A stretch of 26,167 nt of DNA from Prorocentrum cordatum (Eukaryota; Sar; Dinophyceae; Prorocentrales; Prorocentraceae). Under the pieces are notes generated by a model that ran no database searches, was not told the origin of the DNA, and saw only the letters and a program-made list of their open reading frames with translations. A program made the position numbers and the translations under genes. Shown one piece after another: positions 1 to 8,695 of this stretch. Numbering within the stretch: position 1 is the first letter of the stretch; each line of letters begins with the position of its first letter. Where the stretch lies: contig CAUYUJ010001737.1 in assembly GCA_963575745.1 (NCBI GenBank), positions 7,501 through 33,667 on the forward strand. The letters are read 5' to 3'.

Positions 1-460
1 CTGCGCTCTGGCGGTGCCTCCACGCCAGCCTCGCGCGCAATGCCCCCGACCACCGCGCGCAGCCTCTCGCACTCCCCAGAGATCCTGCGGCCCAGCTCCG
101 CCGCTGAACCCACGGGCGCCGCGCCGCCGCAACGATCCCACTCGCTCGGTTCCGCGAGGCTGTCGACGCACTGCTGCGGGCACAGCTGAGGCGGCCGCGC
201 TCCGCGCCGCCGAGCTGCCTGCGAAGGCGATGGGTCGGCCCCCGCCCCTGGCGACGTTGGCGAATCCGGCGAAGTCGGCCCTGGCGCCCAACGCCGGAAA
301 GCGTGCGGGGACTCAGGCGCCTCAGATGGCGGGCCAGTCTCGGGCGGCTGCTGCGGCGCTGGCGGTTCGCATGGCGAGGGCGGCTCGAGTTCCCAGCCGC
401 AGCGCCGACCTGTGAGCGGGTCCCACAGCGGCCGCGGTCGAGGTGGCAGCGGCGCCTCAC
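1..460 (-). CDS. Exon of unknown spliced gene (Pro/Ser-rich, then helical); runs off the window
   Basis: The minus strand is open from position 460 to the window edge, about 153 codons with no stop. It is preceded by a good acceptor (pyrimidine-rich stretch ending CTCTGCAG) at 461-466. The first half is rich in Pro, Ser and Glu (many P-P-x and S-P-x steps). The last ~35 residues look like an amphipathic helix (AAELGRRISGECERLRAVVG). Phase fits the upstream exon at 846-1039: that exon ends with one base of a Gly codon and this one begins with two. I recognise no domain. A short WDPLTGRR-type motif lies near its start. The frame could be chance in GC-rich DNA, but the phase match and GC3-rich codons argue for a real exon. 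The gene's 3' part lies outside the window. Confidence 0.42.
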   Translation of the reverse strand, partial: MRRRCHLDRGRCGTRSQVGAAAGNSSRPRHANRQRRSSRPRLARHLRRLSPRTLSGVGRQGRLRRIRQRRQGRGPTHRLRRQLGGAERGRLSCARSSASTASRNRASGIVAAARRPWVQRRSWAAGSLGSARGCARWSGALRARLAWRHRQSA

Positions 461-845
461 CTGCAGAGGGGCGGGGTTCCCTTCGGAAGAAGCAGAAGAG
501 TGAAGAGGGGAGGGGAGGGCACGAAGCCATGGTCGCCGGGTTGCCAGGGTAGGCGAGGGCACAGAAGCCGAGCAAGAACCCGAAATAACTGACAACAGAC
601 GCGATGCGAACACAATGACGTCATACCAGCTGGTTCTCATGAGATTGAGCCCCTGAGGTGGCGTCGGGCCGCGGGACCTGCACAAGAGGAGGAGGAGGAG
701 GAGGAGGAGAAATAGGAGGAGAAGGAGGAGGAGGAGATGGAGAAAGAGGGGGAGCAGGAAGAACGCCTCAATCGAAGGATTCGGCTTGGTCAACGCCGAA
801 AAGGAGGAGCAGGAGGAGGAGGAGGAGGAGGAGATGACCCCTTGC
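461..845 (-). other. Probable GC-AG intron (385 bp)
   Basis: On the minus strand the donor reads CAG|GCAAGG at 845 and the acceptor reads CTCTGCAG at 461. GC donors are common in dinoflagellates. Removing this segment joins the flanking frames without a shift (G plus GT makes a Gly codon). The intron is strongly pyrimidine-biased on the coding strand. It contains two CTC-type tracts, about 686-739 and 803-832, seen as GGA repeats on the plus strand. A second plausible acceptor (TTGTGCAG at 678) could define an extra mini-exon ending near 628, but that path meets a stop in the expected phase. Confidence 0.45.
686..832 (-). repeat. CTC/GAG trinucleotide tracts inside the intron
   Basis: The plus strand shows impure GGA repeats at about 686-739 and 803-832. 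On the minus strand they are CTC repeats and form the polypyrimidine part of the putative intron. They explain the poly-Glu and poly-Pro/Leu frames here, which are not proteins. Confidence 0.8.
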
Positions 846-1039
846 CTGACTGCGGGGCGTCGAACTCGCCCCGCAGCAGCGCCTCGAAGCTCGCGTAGCC
901 GCGCCCGTCGGCGGCGCCGAGCGCCATCGGGCGAAGCTGGCGGCCCCCCACCGGGCGTCCCGCATGGCTGTCGGGCATCAGTTTTTGGGCCGACGGCCTG
1001 ACGTAGGGGTGCACCATGGTGCCTCGTGCACAGTACGCA
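846..1039 (-). CDS. Internal exon of unknown spliced gene
   Basis: The minus-strand open frame is about 64 codons. It is bounded upstream by an acceptor with a clear polypyrimidine tract (CTCCTGCTCCTGCTCCTAG, ending at 1040) and downstream by a CAG|GCAAGG donor at 845. Codon use is GC3-rich and the peptide looks natural (VHPYVRPSAQKL near the start, GYASFEALLRGEF near the end). An internal ATG exists, but the frame is open back to the acceptor, so I treat this as an internal exon. Its phases agree with both neighbours: GG plus T upstream gives Gly, and G plus GT downstream gives Gly. No family recognised. Confidence 0.5.
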
Positions 1040-1780
1040 CTAGGAGCAGGAGCAGGAGGAATATAGTATCAAATCGGATCGGCGGTCCGCGACATGCCGC
1101 GACAAGGAACCCACTGCTGGGGGCGTGCCGCCGACCTCAAAAAGGGCTGCAGGCCAAGGAGGATGAGGAGGATGAGGAGGAGGACTGGACTGGACTGGAC
1201 TGGACTGGAACTCTGGGAAGCCAGCTAATCTCTCAACCAACCGAGCCTGACTTCGCAAGCAACGCTGCCAAGAACTCGCAAGGATTCTGAAACGCACTGT
1301 ATGCCACCTACCTGGCACTCTGCAAAGCGCCGCCATCTGCAAACCAGCACCAGCCCTGAATACACACAGGCACTCCCACACGAAGCCCACTCAGGCACGG
1401 GACGGGCCTTCCCCCTTCCCCGACCCCCCGATGCCCAACCACGGCCACTGGACGACGCCCGCCCTCTCACCTGACCAAGGCCTCCCAAATCAGGCGGAAG
1501 AACTATGAATGGCACTGTAGGCAGCTCAGTCTGTGGATAGGTAGGCACAGCGCGCGCCCTCCCAGAGCGAACTCTCAAAGCTTCCCAAGGTGCACTCTGA
1601 TCGACAGTCCTCTTTTCACGAGCTGTTGAAATCTCAATATGGATTGCTTTCTGCCCATTCGCGATCGCTCCCGATCAGAGAAATACGTCGCGATCGACCG
1701 ATCCCCGCGGAGCCGGCCCTGGAAGGAAGAGACCGCCCTCCAGGACCCCGAGCTCCTCGATCAACTCCGCCATCCCCTAC
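1040..1780 (-). other. Probable GT-AG intron (741 bp)
   Basis: On the minus strand the donor is GG|GTAGGGG at 1780 and the acceptor is TGCTCCTAG at 1041-1040. The flanking frames join in phase. The in-frame TAG of the upstream open frame lies in the first intron bases, as expected when reading through a donor. The interior holds a GGACT pentanucleotide repeat and otherwise nothing I recognise. Open frames on both strands between 1225 and 1580 look like non-coding shadows. Confidence 0.42.
1182..1206 (+). repeat. (GGACT)5 pentanucleotide microsatellite
   Basis: Five perfect head-to-tail GGACT units run from 1182 to 1206, directly after a short GGAT/GAG run. It lies within the putative 741-bp intron. 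Confidence 0.9.
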
Positions 1781-2202
1781 CCCAGCCGCGCGCCCTGGTG
1801 GAACGTCACGAGGATCACGCCCATCTGCATGGTTTTCTCCTCCCCGCGGGTGTGCTTCACCCGAAAATACGGGCACGCCGTCGCCAACTGCATCATCTCG
1901 CCCCTCGCCATGACCCCCGCCAGCTCGATCATTTTCTTCTCGAGCGCCTCCTCGCCCGCCTGCTCATCGCCCACCGACGGCTTGAACGCCACGCCGCAGC
2001 ACGCTGCCGCCACGGCGATGGACGAGCCCCTGGCGCGGAAGTCCACCTCTTCGCCGCCCTGGCCGCGCCCCATCAAGCTCTTCGACTCCGCGTCGCCCCC
2101 CCGCCCCGCCCGCCGACGCGCCGCCGCCCCGCCCGACGCGAGAACCTCGTACTTCAGAAGGAACACGGCCGACGAGACGTCGCCGAGCTCTCGAGAGATT
2201 AC
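1781..2202 (-). CDS. Exon of unknown spliced gene (about 140 codons)
   Basis: The minus-strand frame reads naturally: ISRELGDVSSAVFLLKYEVL at the start, a basic Gly/Arg-rich linker, then an alternation typical of a folded domain (SSIAVAAACCGVAFKPSV, then MIELAGVMARGEMMQLATAC). It ends MGVILVTFHQGARLG at a GTAGGG donor. Codon use is GC3-rich. The upstream edge is uncertain: TAG sits at 2205-2203, directly before the codon taken as first, and could be an acceptor (CTCGTCTAG|GTA) or a nonsense mutation in a longer exon. The segment 2203-2245 also reads as plausible coding (RRLTATSKLV) in this frame. I recognise no family; an alternative is an exon of a decayed gene. Confidence 0.5.
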
Positions 2203-2228
2203 CTAGACGAGTTTGCTGGTCGCCGTCA

Positions 2229-2442
2229 ACCGCCGCTCCTGCCCGCCGTCGCCGTCTGGGGCGCGATCTCCCCGCCGCCCTTCTTCGCCACGAGCTTGGA
2301 CTCGCCATCCGCCTCGCGCGCGCCCGGCCCCTTGAACCAGGGGGGCATCTCCATCAACGCGTCGGCGCTGGCCGCGCGGGCGGCGCCCGCAGCCTCGGGC
2401 ACCCGCGCGAGGCGCAGGTAGCTGGATCGGACGATGACCACG
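2229..2442 (-). CDS. Possible upstream exon of the same gene
   Basis: The minus-strand frame is open for 71 codons with natural-looking residues (MEMPPWFKGPGAREADGESK, then LVAKKGGGEIAPQ) and ends at TGA 2228-2226. An in-frame ATG lies at 2354. The next exon's frame is shifted relative to this one. Either a very short intron or an indel separates them, and I could not find a donor whose phase matches. A stop lies about 10 bases upstream of 2442, so the exon starts at an acceptor near 2443 or at the ATG at 2354. No domain recognised. Confidence 0.35.
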
Positions 2443-2580
2443 CTAGTGGTCGCTCAATACCGAAATGTTCAAGCCTTCATACGGACATAAGGGACACGCC
2501 AAGGAAGCAGGGGTCGACGCAAACTTCAATATTGAAGGCCCCCTAGTCTCGCAGCCCCCCCCGGCCGATGAACCCCGTGG
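2443..2580. other. Intergenic stretch, nothing recognised
   Basis: Mixed-composition DNA. A short plus-strand frame starts at the ATG at 2465, but nothing supports it as a gene. Confidence 0.4.
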
Positions 2581-2823
2581 GCGTCGGGCCACGTTCGATC
2601 AGCTGCCAAACGCTCGCATGCAGTTGATGAGTATGCAACAGGGGATTATCTGGTAGAAGAGGTCACAAGCGAAGCCGATCGGGCGGCCTTCGAACAACTG
2701 CGGTCGGCCAAAGCCCATGGGAGTGGAGCCGAACCGACAGCACAAGACCTGCGAGTTATGGACAGGATCATTCGTCCACGACTGATAGATCGCAAGACGC
2801 CTCGCACGAAGGCAAGTCAGTAG
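2581..2823 (+). pseudogene. Relic plus-strand coding frame, unknown
   Basis: The frame starting GCG at 2581 stays open for 80 codons to TAG at 2821 and has no ATG at its start. The peptide is charged and natural-looking (AVDEYATGDYLVEEVTSEAD, FEQLRSAKAHGSGAEPTAQ, VMDRIIRPRLIDRK). It resembles a piece of a larger protein, perhaps a retroelement polyprotein, but no motif fixes it. Chance cannot be excluded. Confidence 0.28.
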
Positions 2824-2923
2824 CACTAGGAGCGGGACGCCAGTGCGCCATCGCCTGCCCCGCTGTCAAACTCCGATCATGGCCTGATGGCTCCCCCTCC
2901 CCGACACTTTCCGACACTGTAGA

Positions 2924-3070
2924 CGTCTCGCCCACAAGAGCAATGAGATCGAGAGCGGCGAGCCCACCATCGTGGCGAGCGCAATCGATTCCATAGCGGC
3001 CACTGGGCAAGGCAAGCTGGCCAAACACCATGAGAAGCAATCGTGTCCAACGATAGGGAAACCGAAGTGA
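2924..3070 (+). pseudogene. Second relic plus-strand frame, unknown
   Basis: A 48-codon open frame runs RLAHKSNEIESGEPTIVASA to a TGA at 3068. Composition resembles protein more than noise. It may be a continuation of the 2581-2823 relic after frame damage. No domain recognised. Confidence 0.22.
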
Positions 3071-4690
3071 CCCAGTACCGCCGAGGCGGTGGGACGATAC
3101 GCGCGAGGCCTGAAGACGACAAGTGTCTCTCCCATGAGCGGCCGAATCTCGCAACGCCATAACCCGCACCCAGTACCTTGCCTCAACCTTTCACGGGCCC
3201 TGAAGAGGTCAAGACGAGCAAAGGAGGCAACGACAGGTGTGCGCGTTCTGGCTGAAGTATAAGAGGAACTCCTGCCTGCTTGCATTATGGCCGTACCCGA
3301 ACGGGGCGGAGCGATCATTAAGGAAATCGCCCACCGACTGTACATTGGTCGGCTAACGTCGGCAAGGACGATGTTGTCAAGGTCACCCGCGCATGTGATC
3401 AAAGATAGATCAGCTTGCAGTGGGTGGACCCCATGAGGCCACCACGTCTTTAGCGGAATGGTCCCCTCTCCTGAGGCTGTAGCTCCACCCCCACAACAGG
3501 ACGTTCAAAAGTAGCGAGGCAGGTCCCCACTATGAACCGACCACCTATCAACACCCCCTGGCGCGGCCGAGCAACCACACCTCCTCTGCCAAGGGCAAGA
3601 CGACGCGTGCATTCTCGAAGCGCTGGGAGCACAAAGGGGCAGCCTGGTCCGAGGCATGTAATTTGACTGAGACTGTCAGGGAATCATACGAACCGCTGCC
3701 GAAAGCATTACTGAGGCCCCTGGGGCAAAGACGGTGAAAGCGAAGTCGCCAAGACGTATTGAGCACGATCAAAACTGCTGCCCCCCTGCGACGACAAGCG
3801 ACGGATCCGTGATCAGCAGGGGTTGGAAAAGCCTAAAGGTCGTGAGAATATAATCCGTTTCCAATCGCGGGAAATACGCGCACGACACACCGCCCCAGTG
3901 GACCCGCACACTCTTTTTGTTGCAAGAGCTGCCAACATTATTATACCAGTACGGTGGCGCCACTGCATGGCGCCGAACTTTCAGAAACCCGACGTATTGT
4001 AGAAACCAGAAGGGCTTCACATGAGGGGGATCGTCAGCATATCCAACGCCACGAGGAGCCCGAACACCAAGGGCCTCGTTGTACAAGTCGGTTGCACGAG
4101 GACATGCTGGGTACTACGTAAGGCTCGGGAGCAAGGTCAAAGATACGCGTAAGCAACCCCAGTAGCTCGATGTCGAATGCCTCCCGACCGTGTTCGACAG
4201 ATTGTGGTGCCGTCTTAGCAACAAGCACTATCCCCAGCACTGGCTTGGTCGGACCACCAGTCGCCAGAGAGCTCGAAATTGACCAACGAAGCGCTCGACC
4301 CGATCGATCCCAGGAAACCCTGGTCATAGCGAACGGCCAGCAGCTAAGGACTTCCAGGCGCTCTGCGGCGGAGAAGGTGGACGTCGCCCCAGAGCTCTCG
4401 ATCCCAACTGGGTCTGCGGGGAAGGGGCCCCCAGTGGCTTGGCCGACCGGGAACTCCATTAGACCACATCGGCTCAAGAGCTACAGCGATGCCGATGCCA
4501 AAATCACCTTTCCACTGAAGGGGCCTTGGTACACCCAAATAAATAAACACAAATAATAGGATTCCCCATACTTTCCTATATGTTCTGGGTTATTGTCTTC
4601 CCCTCCACTTCCCATGTTTTCCAATATTCCTGGGGGTCGACGATTAATTGTGTCTGTGTGCTTTTCTCCTTCCTGATCCACACTCACCCG
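3071..4690. other. Long non-repetitive stretch without a recognisable gene
   Basis: Open frames exist on both strands (for example minus 3402-2866 and 4477-4034, plus 4170-4556) but show no known motif. The plus-strand piece at about 4264-4470 looks the most protein-like (RELEIDQRSARPDRSQETLV, then IANGQQLRTSRRSAAEKVDV). It could be a decayed retroelement segment. An AT-richer patch lies at about 4530-4680. Confidence 0.35.
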
Positions 4691-4731
4691 ACTTCGGCTG
4701 AAAAAGTTGGCTTTCCACGCGCCCGGCGGCC

Positions 4732-4953
4732 GTGGCCGCCGTGGCGAGTGCCACCGTCGAGGGAGAGCTCGCAGCACGTCGCGCGGACGCTCGGCAGCAG
4801 GCCGAGGCCGCTCAGCAGACCGAGGTAGCCGCGGCCCTGGGCGGCGCGTGCTCCGCCAGGCTCAGGCAGTCCCCGCCTCCGATGACGCCAGTGGACCATA
4901 ACGACGATCACCGAGAACTACGACGAAACCAAGACGAGGATAAATTCGGATGA
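4732..4953 (+). CDS. Possible terminal exon, Ala/Gln-rich helix
   Basis: The plus frame encodes a helix-prone segment (VEGELAARRADARQQAEAAQ) ending in an acidic/basic tail and TGA at 4951. It is preceded by a pyrimidine-rich stretch at about 4656-4700 with several AG acceptors. No start is certain and no family is recognised. The composition differs from the relics upstream. This is weak support only. Confidence 0.22.
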   Translation: MAAVASATVEGELAARRADARQQAEAAQQTEVAAALGGACSARLRQSPPPMTPVDHNDDHRELRRNQDEDKFG

Positions 4954-5079
4954 GGATAAATCAGCCAACCCCTTGGGGTCACGGCGTGTGAGATGCTTCC
5001 CCCTCCCTAAACCCCTCCCCCGGGAGCCCGGTCCGGCCGGTTTGGATGGAGGGGGGGGGGAGCAAAGGTGTCGGCCGCA

Positions 5080-5720
5080 CCCTTGGAGCCTCAGGGGGCC
5101 CCAAAGTGGGGCAAGAGGGCCCCAGAAGGCCCCCCCGGATGGTCCAAGAGGGCTAAGAGTCGCCGAGTGATCGCTATAAGACGCCCAAGATCGCCTCCAG
5201 ACGGTCCCAGAGGCCCCCAAGACGCCCCAAGAAGCCACCAAGAGGCGTCCCAAGAGGCACTCCAGAGGTAAAAATCGTCTCATTCTGTAAGAAAACGCAT
5301 ATTTTTAGCACAGTCGCCTCTTGGGTATTCATTAGGCCCACAACGGCCCAAGAAGCCTTTAAGATCGACCCAAGATAGCCGAAGAGGCCCCCAAGAGGGC
5401 TCCAAGACGGCCCAAGAAAGCCCCAAGACGGCCCCAGAAGCTCCCAAAACGACCCAGGAGGGCCCCATGACGGCCCCAAGAGGAGGCCCAGAGGGGGAAC
5501 CCGAATGAACATTTCGAGCGCTCGGCCCCGAAAAAACCTGAGGAGGCGCCAATAGGCCCCCAAGAGGCTCCCACGAGGCCCCCGAGAGGCCCAAAAGAGG
5601 CTCCTAGAGGCCTCAAACGGCTCCCAAGAGGCCTCAAAAGTGCTGCCAGGAGAGCCCAGAGAAGCCCAAGAGCAGAGCGGCGATCCGCCAACCGCCCCCG
5701 ACGAAATCCCAAGAAGCTGA
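5080..5720 (-). repeat. Degenerate short tandem repeat translating as W-G-P-L-G-A-S
   Basis: The plus strand is built of variants of CCCAAGAGGCCC/CCAAGACGGCC every ~9-15 bases. On the minus strand all frames stay open and read as repeats of GASWGPLG or LGRLGAL. The array is interrupted at about 5270-5340 by a unique AT-richer insert. The low-complexity translation in several frames at once argues for a DNA-level repeat rather than a protein, though expressed proteins of this type appear in dinoflagellate gene predictions. Confidence 0.75.
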
Positions 5721-5759
5721 AACCCCAAGACTCCCCAGAAATCGTTTCGCAAACTCAGC

Positions 5760-5921
5760 TTTTCACTCTTACTGCCGCCCCAAGGGATCGGCGGTGCGGC
5801 GTCAACCCATGAATCGAGAATCTCTGAGATCTGGTGGTTCTGGAGGATGTCCGGGGCGCCGCGGCCTTCTCAAAGCGTCCCAGAAGGCTCTGAGAGCGTT
5901 CGGGAACGCTCTGGAATGGAT
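5760..5921. other. Unique sequence flanking the G-P-L-G repeat
   Basis: About 160 bases of mixed sequence with small imperfect repeats of GTTCGGGAACGCTC/CTCTGAGA type. No gene recognised. Confidence 0.3.
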
Positions 5922-6062
5922 TTATCCTCGTTCCAGCCCCGTCGGAACGATCCCCAAGAACGTCCAGTTGAAGCCGGCAACCGTGCGGATCATTCCATAG
6001 GTCACGATGCAGCCGACGACGGCCGCGGGCCGGCAGACACCTCCGCCCGAGCCACCGCCCAT
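5922..6062 (-). CDS. Possible 46-residue hydrophobic peptide or last exon
   Basis: The minus frame runs from the ATG at 6062 (just after a CTCGCAG acceptor-like site) to TAA at 5924. It reads MGGGSGGG, then a hydrophobic stretch (AAVVGCIVTYGMIRTV), then AGFNWTFLGIVPTGLERG. One membrane-spanning segment is plausible. It has no neighbours in the same frame and no family assignment. Chance is a real alternative. Confidence 0.22.
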   Translation of the reverse strand: MGGGSGGGVCRPAAVVGCIVTYGMIRTVAGFNWTFLGIVPTGLERG

Positions 6063-6250
6063 GGCTGCGAGGTGCCCCTCAGCGTTGCGCCCCTCGACGC
6101 CAGGCTCGTCTCGGCATCCAGCGGTCCGTCCAGGTGCGGAGGAGCCCCTCCGAAGCCCAGGGCACCGAGAGATCCCGACTGCCAGCACCTACCGACTCGC
6201 AGGAACGGCAACCGGTACAGCTCCGGGATCTCGTCTACCAATCCGACATG
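6063..6250. other. Unique spacer before the trinucleotide array
   Basis: GC-rich unique sequence open in several frames on both strands. None is supported by motifs. Confidence 0.3.
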
Positions 6251-6252
6251 CT

Positions 6253-6416
6253 GTCGTCGTCGTCGTCATCGTGCCCCTCCTCCTCCTCCTCCTCCTCCTC
6301 CTCCTCCTCCTCCTCCTCCTCCTCCTGCTCCTCGCCGCATCGTCGTCGTCGTCATCGCCGCCACCGCCGTCGTCGTCGTCGTCGCTATCGTCGTCATCGT
6401 CCTCCTCTTCCTCGCG

Positions 6417-6500
<84 letters not shown>

Positions 6501-7765
6501 TATGTCGTCATCGCCGTCCTCGTCTTCGTCGTCGTCATCGTCGTCGTCCTCCTCCTCCTAATTGTCGTCGTCTACGTCGTCGTCGTCGTCATAGTCGTCG
6601 TCATCGTCCTCCTCCTCCTACTCCTCGCCGTCACCGTCGTTGATGCCGTCATCGTAATCGTGCTCCTCCACCTCCTCCTCGCGGTAGTCGTCGTCGTCGC
6701 CGCCGCCGACGCCGCCGTCGTCATCGTTGTCTACGTCGTCGTCGTCATCGTCATCGTGCTCCTCCTCATCACCGTCGCCGTCTTTGCTGCCTTCGCCGTC
6801 GTCATCGTCGTCATCGTCCTTATCCTCCTCCTCTCCGTCGCCGTCGTCGTCTTCGTCGTTGTCGTCATCGTCGTCTACGTCGTCTTCGTCATCATCGTCA
6901 TCGTCGTCATCGTCGTCGTCCTCCTCGTCGTGGTCGACGTCAACGTCTACGTCGTCGTCATCATTGTCGTCATCGTTCTCCTCATCCTCGCCGTCGCCGT
7001 CGTTGTTGTCGTCGTCGTCGTCGTCATCGTCGTTCTCGTCCTCCTTCTCCTCGCCGTCGTCATCGTCGTCATCGTCGTCTGCGTCGTCGTGGTCGTCAGC
7101 ATCGTGACCGTCCTCCTCGCCGCAGTCGTTGTCGTCATCGACGGGGTCGTCGCCGCCGCCGCCGCAGCCGTTGGTCGTCATCGTCGTCATCGTCGTCGCC
7201 GTCGTCGTCGTCGTTGGTCGTCGTCGTTGTCATCGTCGTCATGGTCCTCCTCCCGTTCCTCGCCGTCGCCGTCGCTGTTGTCGTCGTCGTCATCGTCGTC
7301 ATCGTCCTCCTGCTCCGCGCCGTCGTCGTCGTCGTTGTCGTCGTCATCGTCGTCGTCTCCGTCGTCGTCATCGTCGTCATCGTCGCCTAAGTCATCGTCG
7401 TCGTCGTCATCGTCGTCATCGTGATCCTCCTCCTCGCCATCGCCGTCGTTGTTTTCGTCGTCGTCGTCGTCGCCATCGTCCTCCTCCTCGCCGTCGTCGT
7501 CTATGCCGTCATCGTTGTCTACGTCGTCGTCGTCATCGTCGTCGTCTTCATCGTCGTCGTGCTCCTTCTCCTCCTCCTCCTCCTCCTGCTCATCATCCAC
7601 CTCTTCCTCCTCCTCGCCGCAGTCGTCGTCGTCGTCGTCGCCGCTAACGCCGCGGTTGTCGTCGTCGTCATCATCGTCACCGTCCTCCTCCTCCTCGTCG
7701 TCACCGTCGTTGCTGTCGTCATCGACGACATCGTCGTCTTCATCGTCGTCTATTCCTTCTCCTTA
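6253..7765 (+). repeat. 1.5-kb TCG/TCA/TCC trinucleotide mega-array
   Basis: Almost every triplet is TCG, TCA, TCC, CTC or GCC, and the 3-bp phase is kept for ~1.5 kb. It contains a perfect (TCG)27 at 6418-6498 and a perfect (CTC)16 at about 6277-6326. Beyond these, blocks recur in the order TCG/TCA, then CATCGTCCTCCTCCTC, then GCCGTC, about every 60-130 bp, so there is a loose higher-order repeat. All six frames are long: poly-Val/Ser/Arg on plus, poly-Asp/Thr on minus. These frames are artefacts of composition, not genes. Confidence 0.95.
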
Positions 7766-7863
7766 ACTCCTCCCTGGCGCACCCCGAGGCCAGTTGCCCG
7801 CGGGCGAGCCGGGAGTTTCGCCCGAGACTTCCCCACAACTCATGACTCTGAAGCTTAAAGAGT

Positions 7864-8390
7864 GACAACAGTTTCACAGATGGAGGGAGGCTGGATTTCA
7901 AAATGTGGCTCTCGCCTTAGCGCCGCACACATTCGTGTTGAAAATTTGCCAGAGCTTCACGGATTGAGGGCGGGTCGTTTTCGAAATGTGGCTCTCGCCT
8001 CAGCGCCGCGCACATTCGTTTTCAGAATGTTCAAAAGCTTCACGGATTGAGTGCGGGTCGTTTTCAAAATGTGGCTCTCGCCTTAGCGCCGCGCAAATTC
8101 ATGTTAAACATTCACAAGAGTGTCACGGATTGAAGGGGCTCATTTTCAAAATGTGGCTCTCGCCTTAGCGTCGCGCAAAATCGTGTTAACAGTTTACAAG
8201 AGTTTCACGGATTGAAGGCGGTTCCTTTTCAAAATGTGGCTCTCGCCTTAGCGCCGCGCACATTCGTTTTTAAACTTTGCAAGAGCTTCACGTATTGAGG
8301 GCGGTTCCTTTTCAAATGTGGCGCTCGCCTTAGCACAGCGTGCGTTCTTCTTTTGAATTTGCCAGAGTTTCACGTACTCCCCTGGTAAGC
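7864..8390 (+). repeat. 83-bp satellite, six tandem copies
   Basis: The shared anchor ATGTGGCTCTCGCCT recurs at 7903, 7986, 8069, 8151, 8234 and 8316 (the last as ATGTGGCGCTCGCCT), giving spacings of 83, 83, 82, 83 and 82. Each unit also carries a TTAGCGCCGCGCACATTCGT block and a GAGCTTCACGGATTGA block. Copies diverge by a few substitutions and single-base indels; the last is the most divergent. No coding function is suggested. Confidence 0.95.
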
Positions 8391-8695
8391 GTACCAGAAA
8401 TATGTTTTTTGAAGGATTCAGGATTATGAGGGCGCAACAAGTATGTTGTTTCGCTGTGTTGAAGTCCCACAAATGGCGTTCTGGCACGATTCTGGATCGT
8501 CAAGATGCAGCAGTCAGGCTGATACGTCGCGTTGAAATCCCGGGAACAATGTTTTGGCGCCTTAGGACCTTCAATATGTTGTCTTCCAACGAGGCACTTC
8601 CTTCAATGGAAATGGACCGCTGTAGGGGCCTAGGAAGAGCGAGTTTGGAGGGAGGGATAATTCCAACACCATTGATGACTCTTGGGTTTCCACTG
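8391..8695. other. Unique spacer between satellite and second array
   Basis: Open frames run through it on both strands (plus from 8402, minus to 8500) and extend into the neighbouring repeat. No motif seen. Confidence 0.35.

Noticed and set aside
2866-3402. 178-codon minus-strand ORF
   Set aside because: No motif, and it lies opposite a more protein-like plus-strand relic; probably a shadow.
4170-4556. 128-codon plus-strand ORF as a retroviral-type protease region
   Set aside because: The peptide looks natural in places, but the D-T/S-G active site is absent, so I left it as unrecognised.
5847-7424. 525-codon plus-strand ORF, Val/Ser-rich
   Set aside because: It is a reading of the trinucleotide array; every other frame is also long, and residues follow the triplet only.
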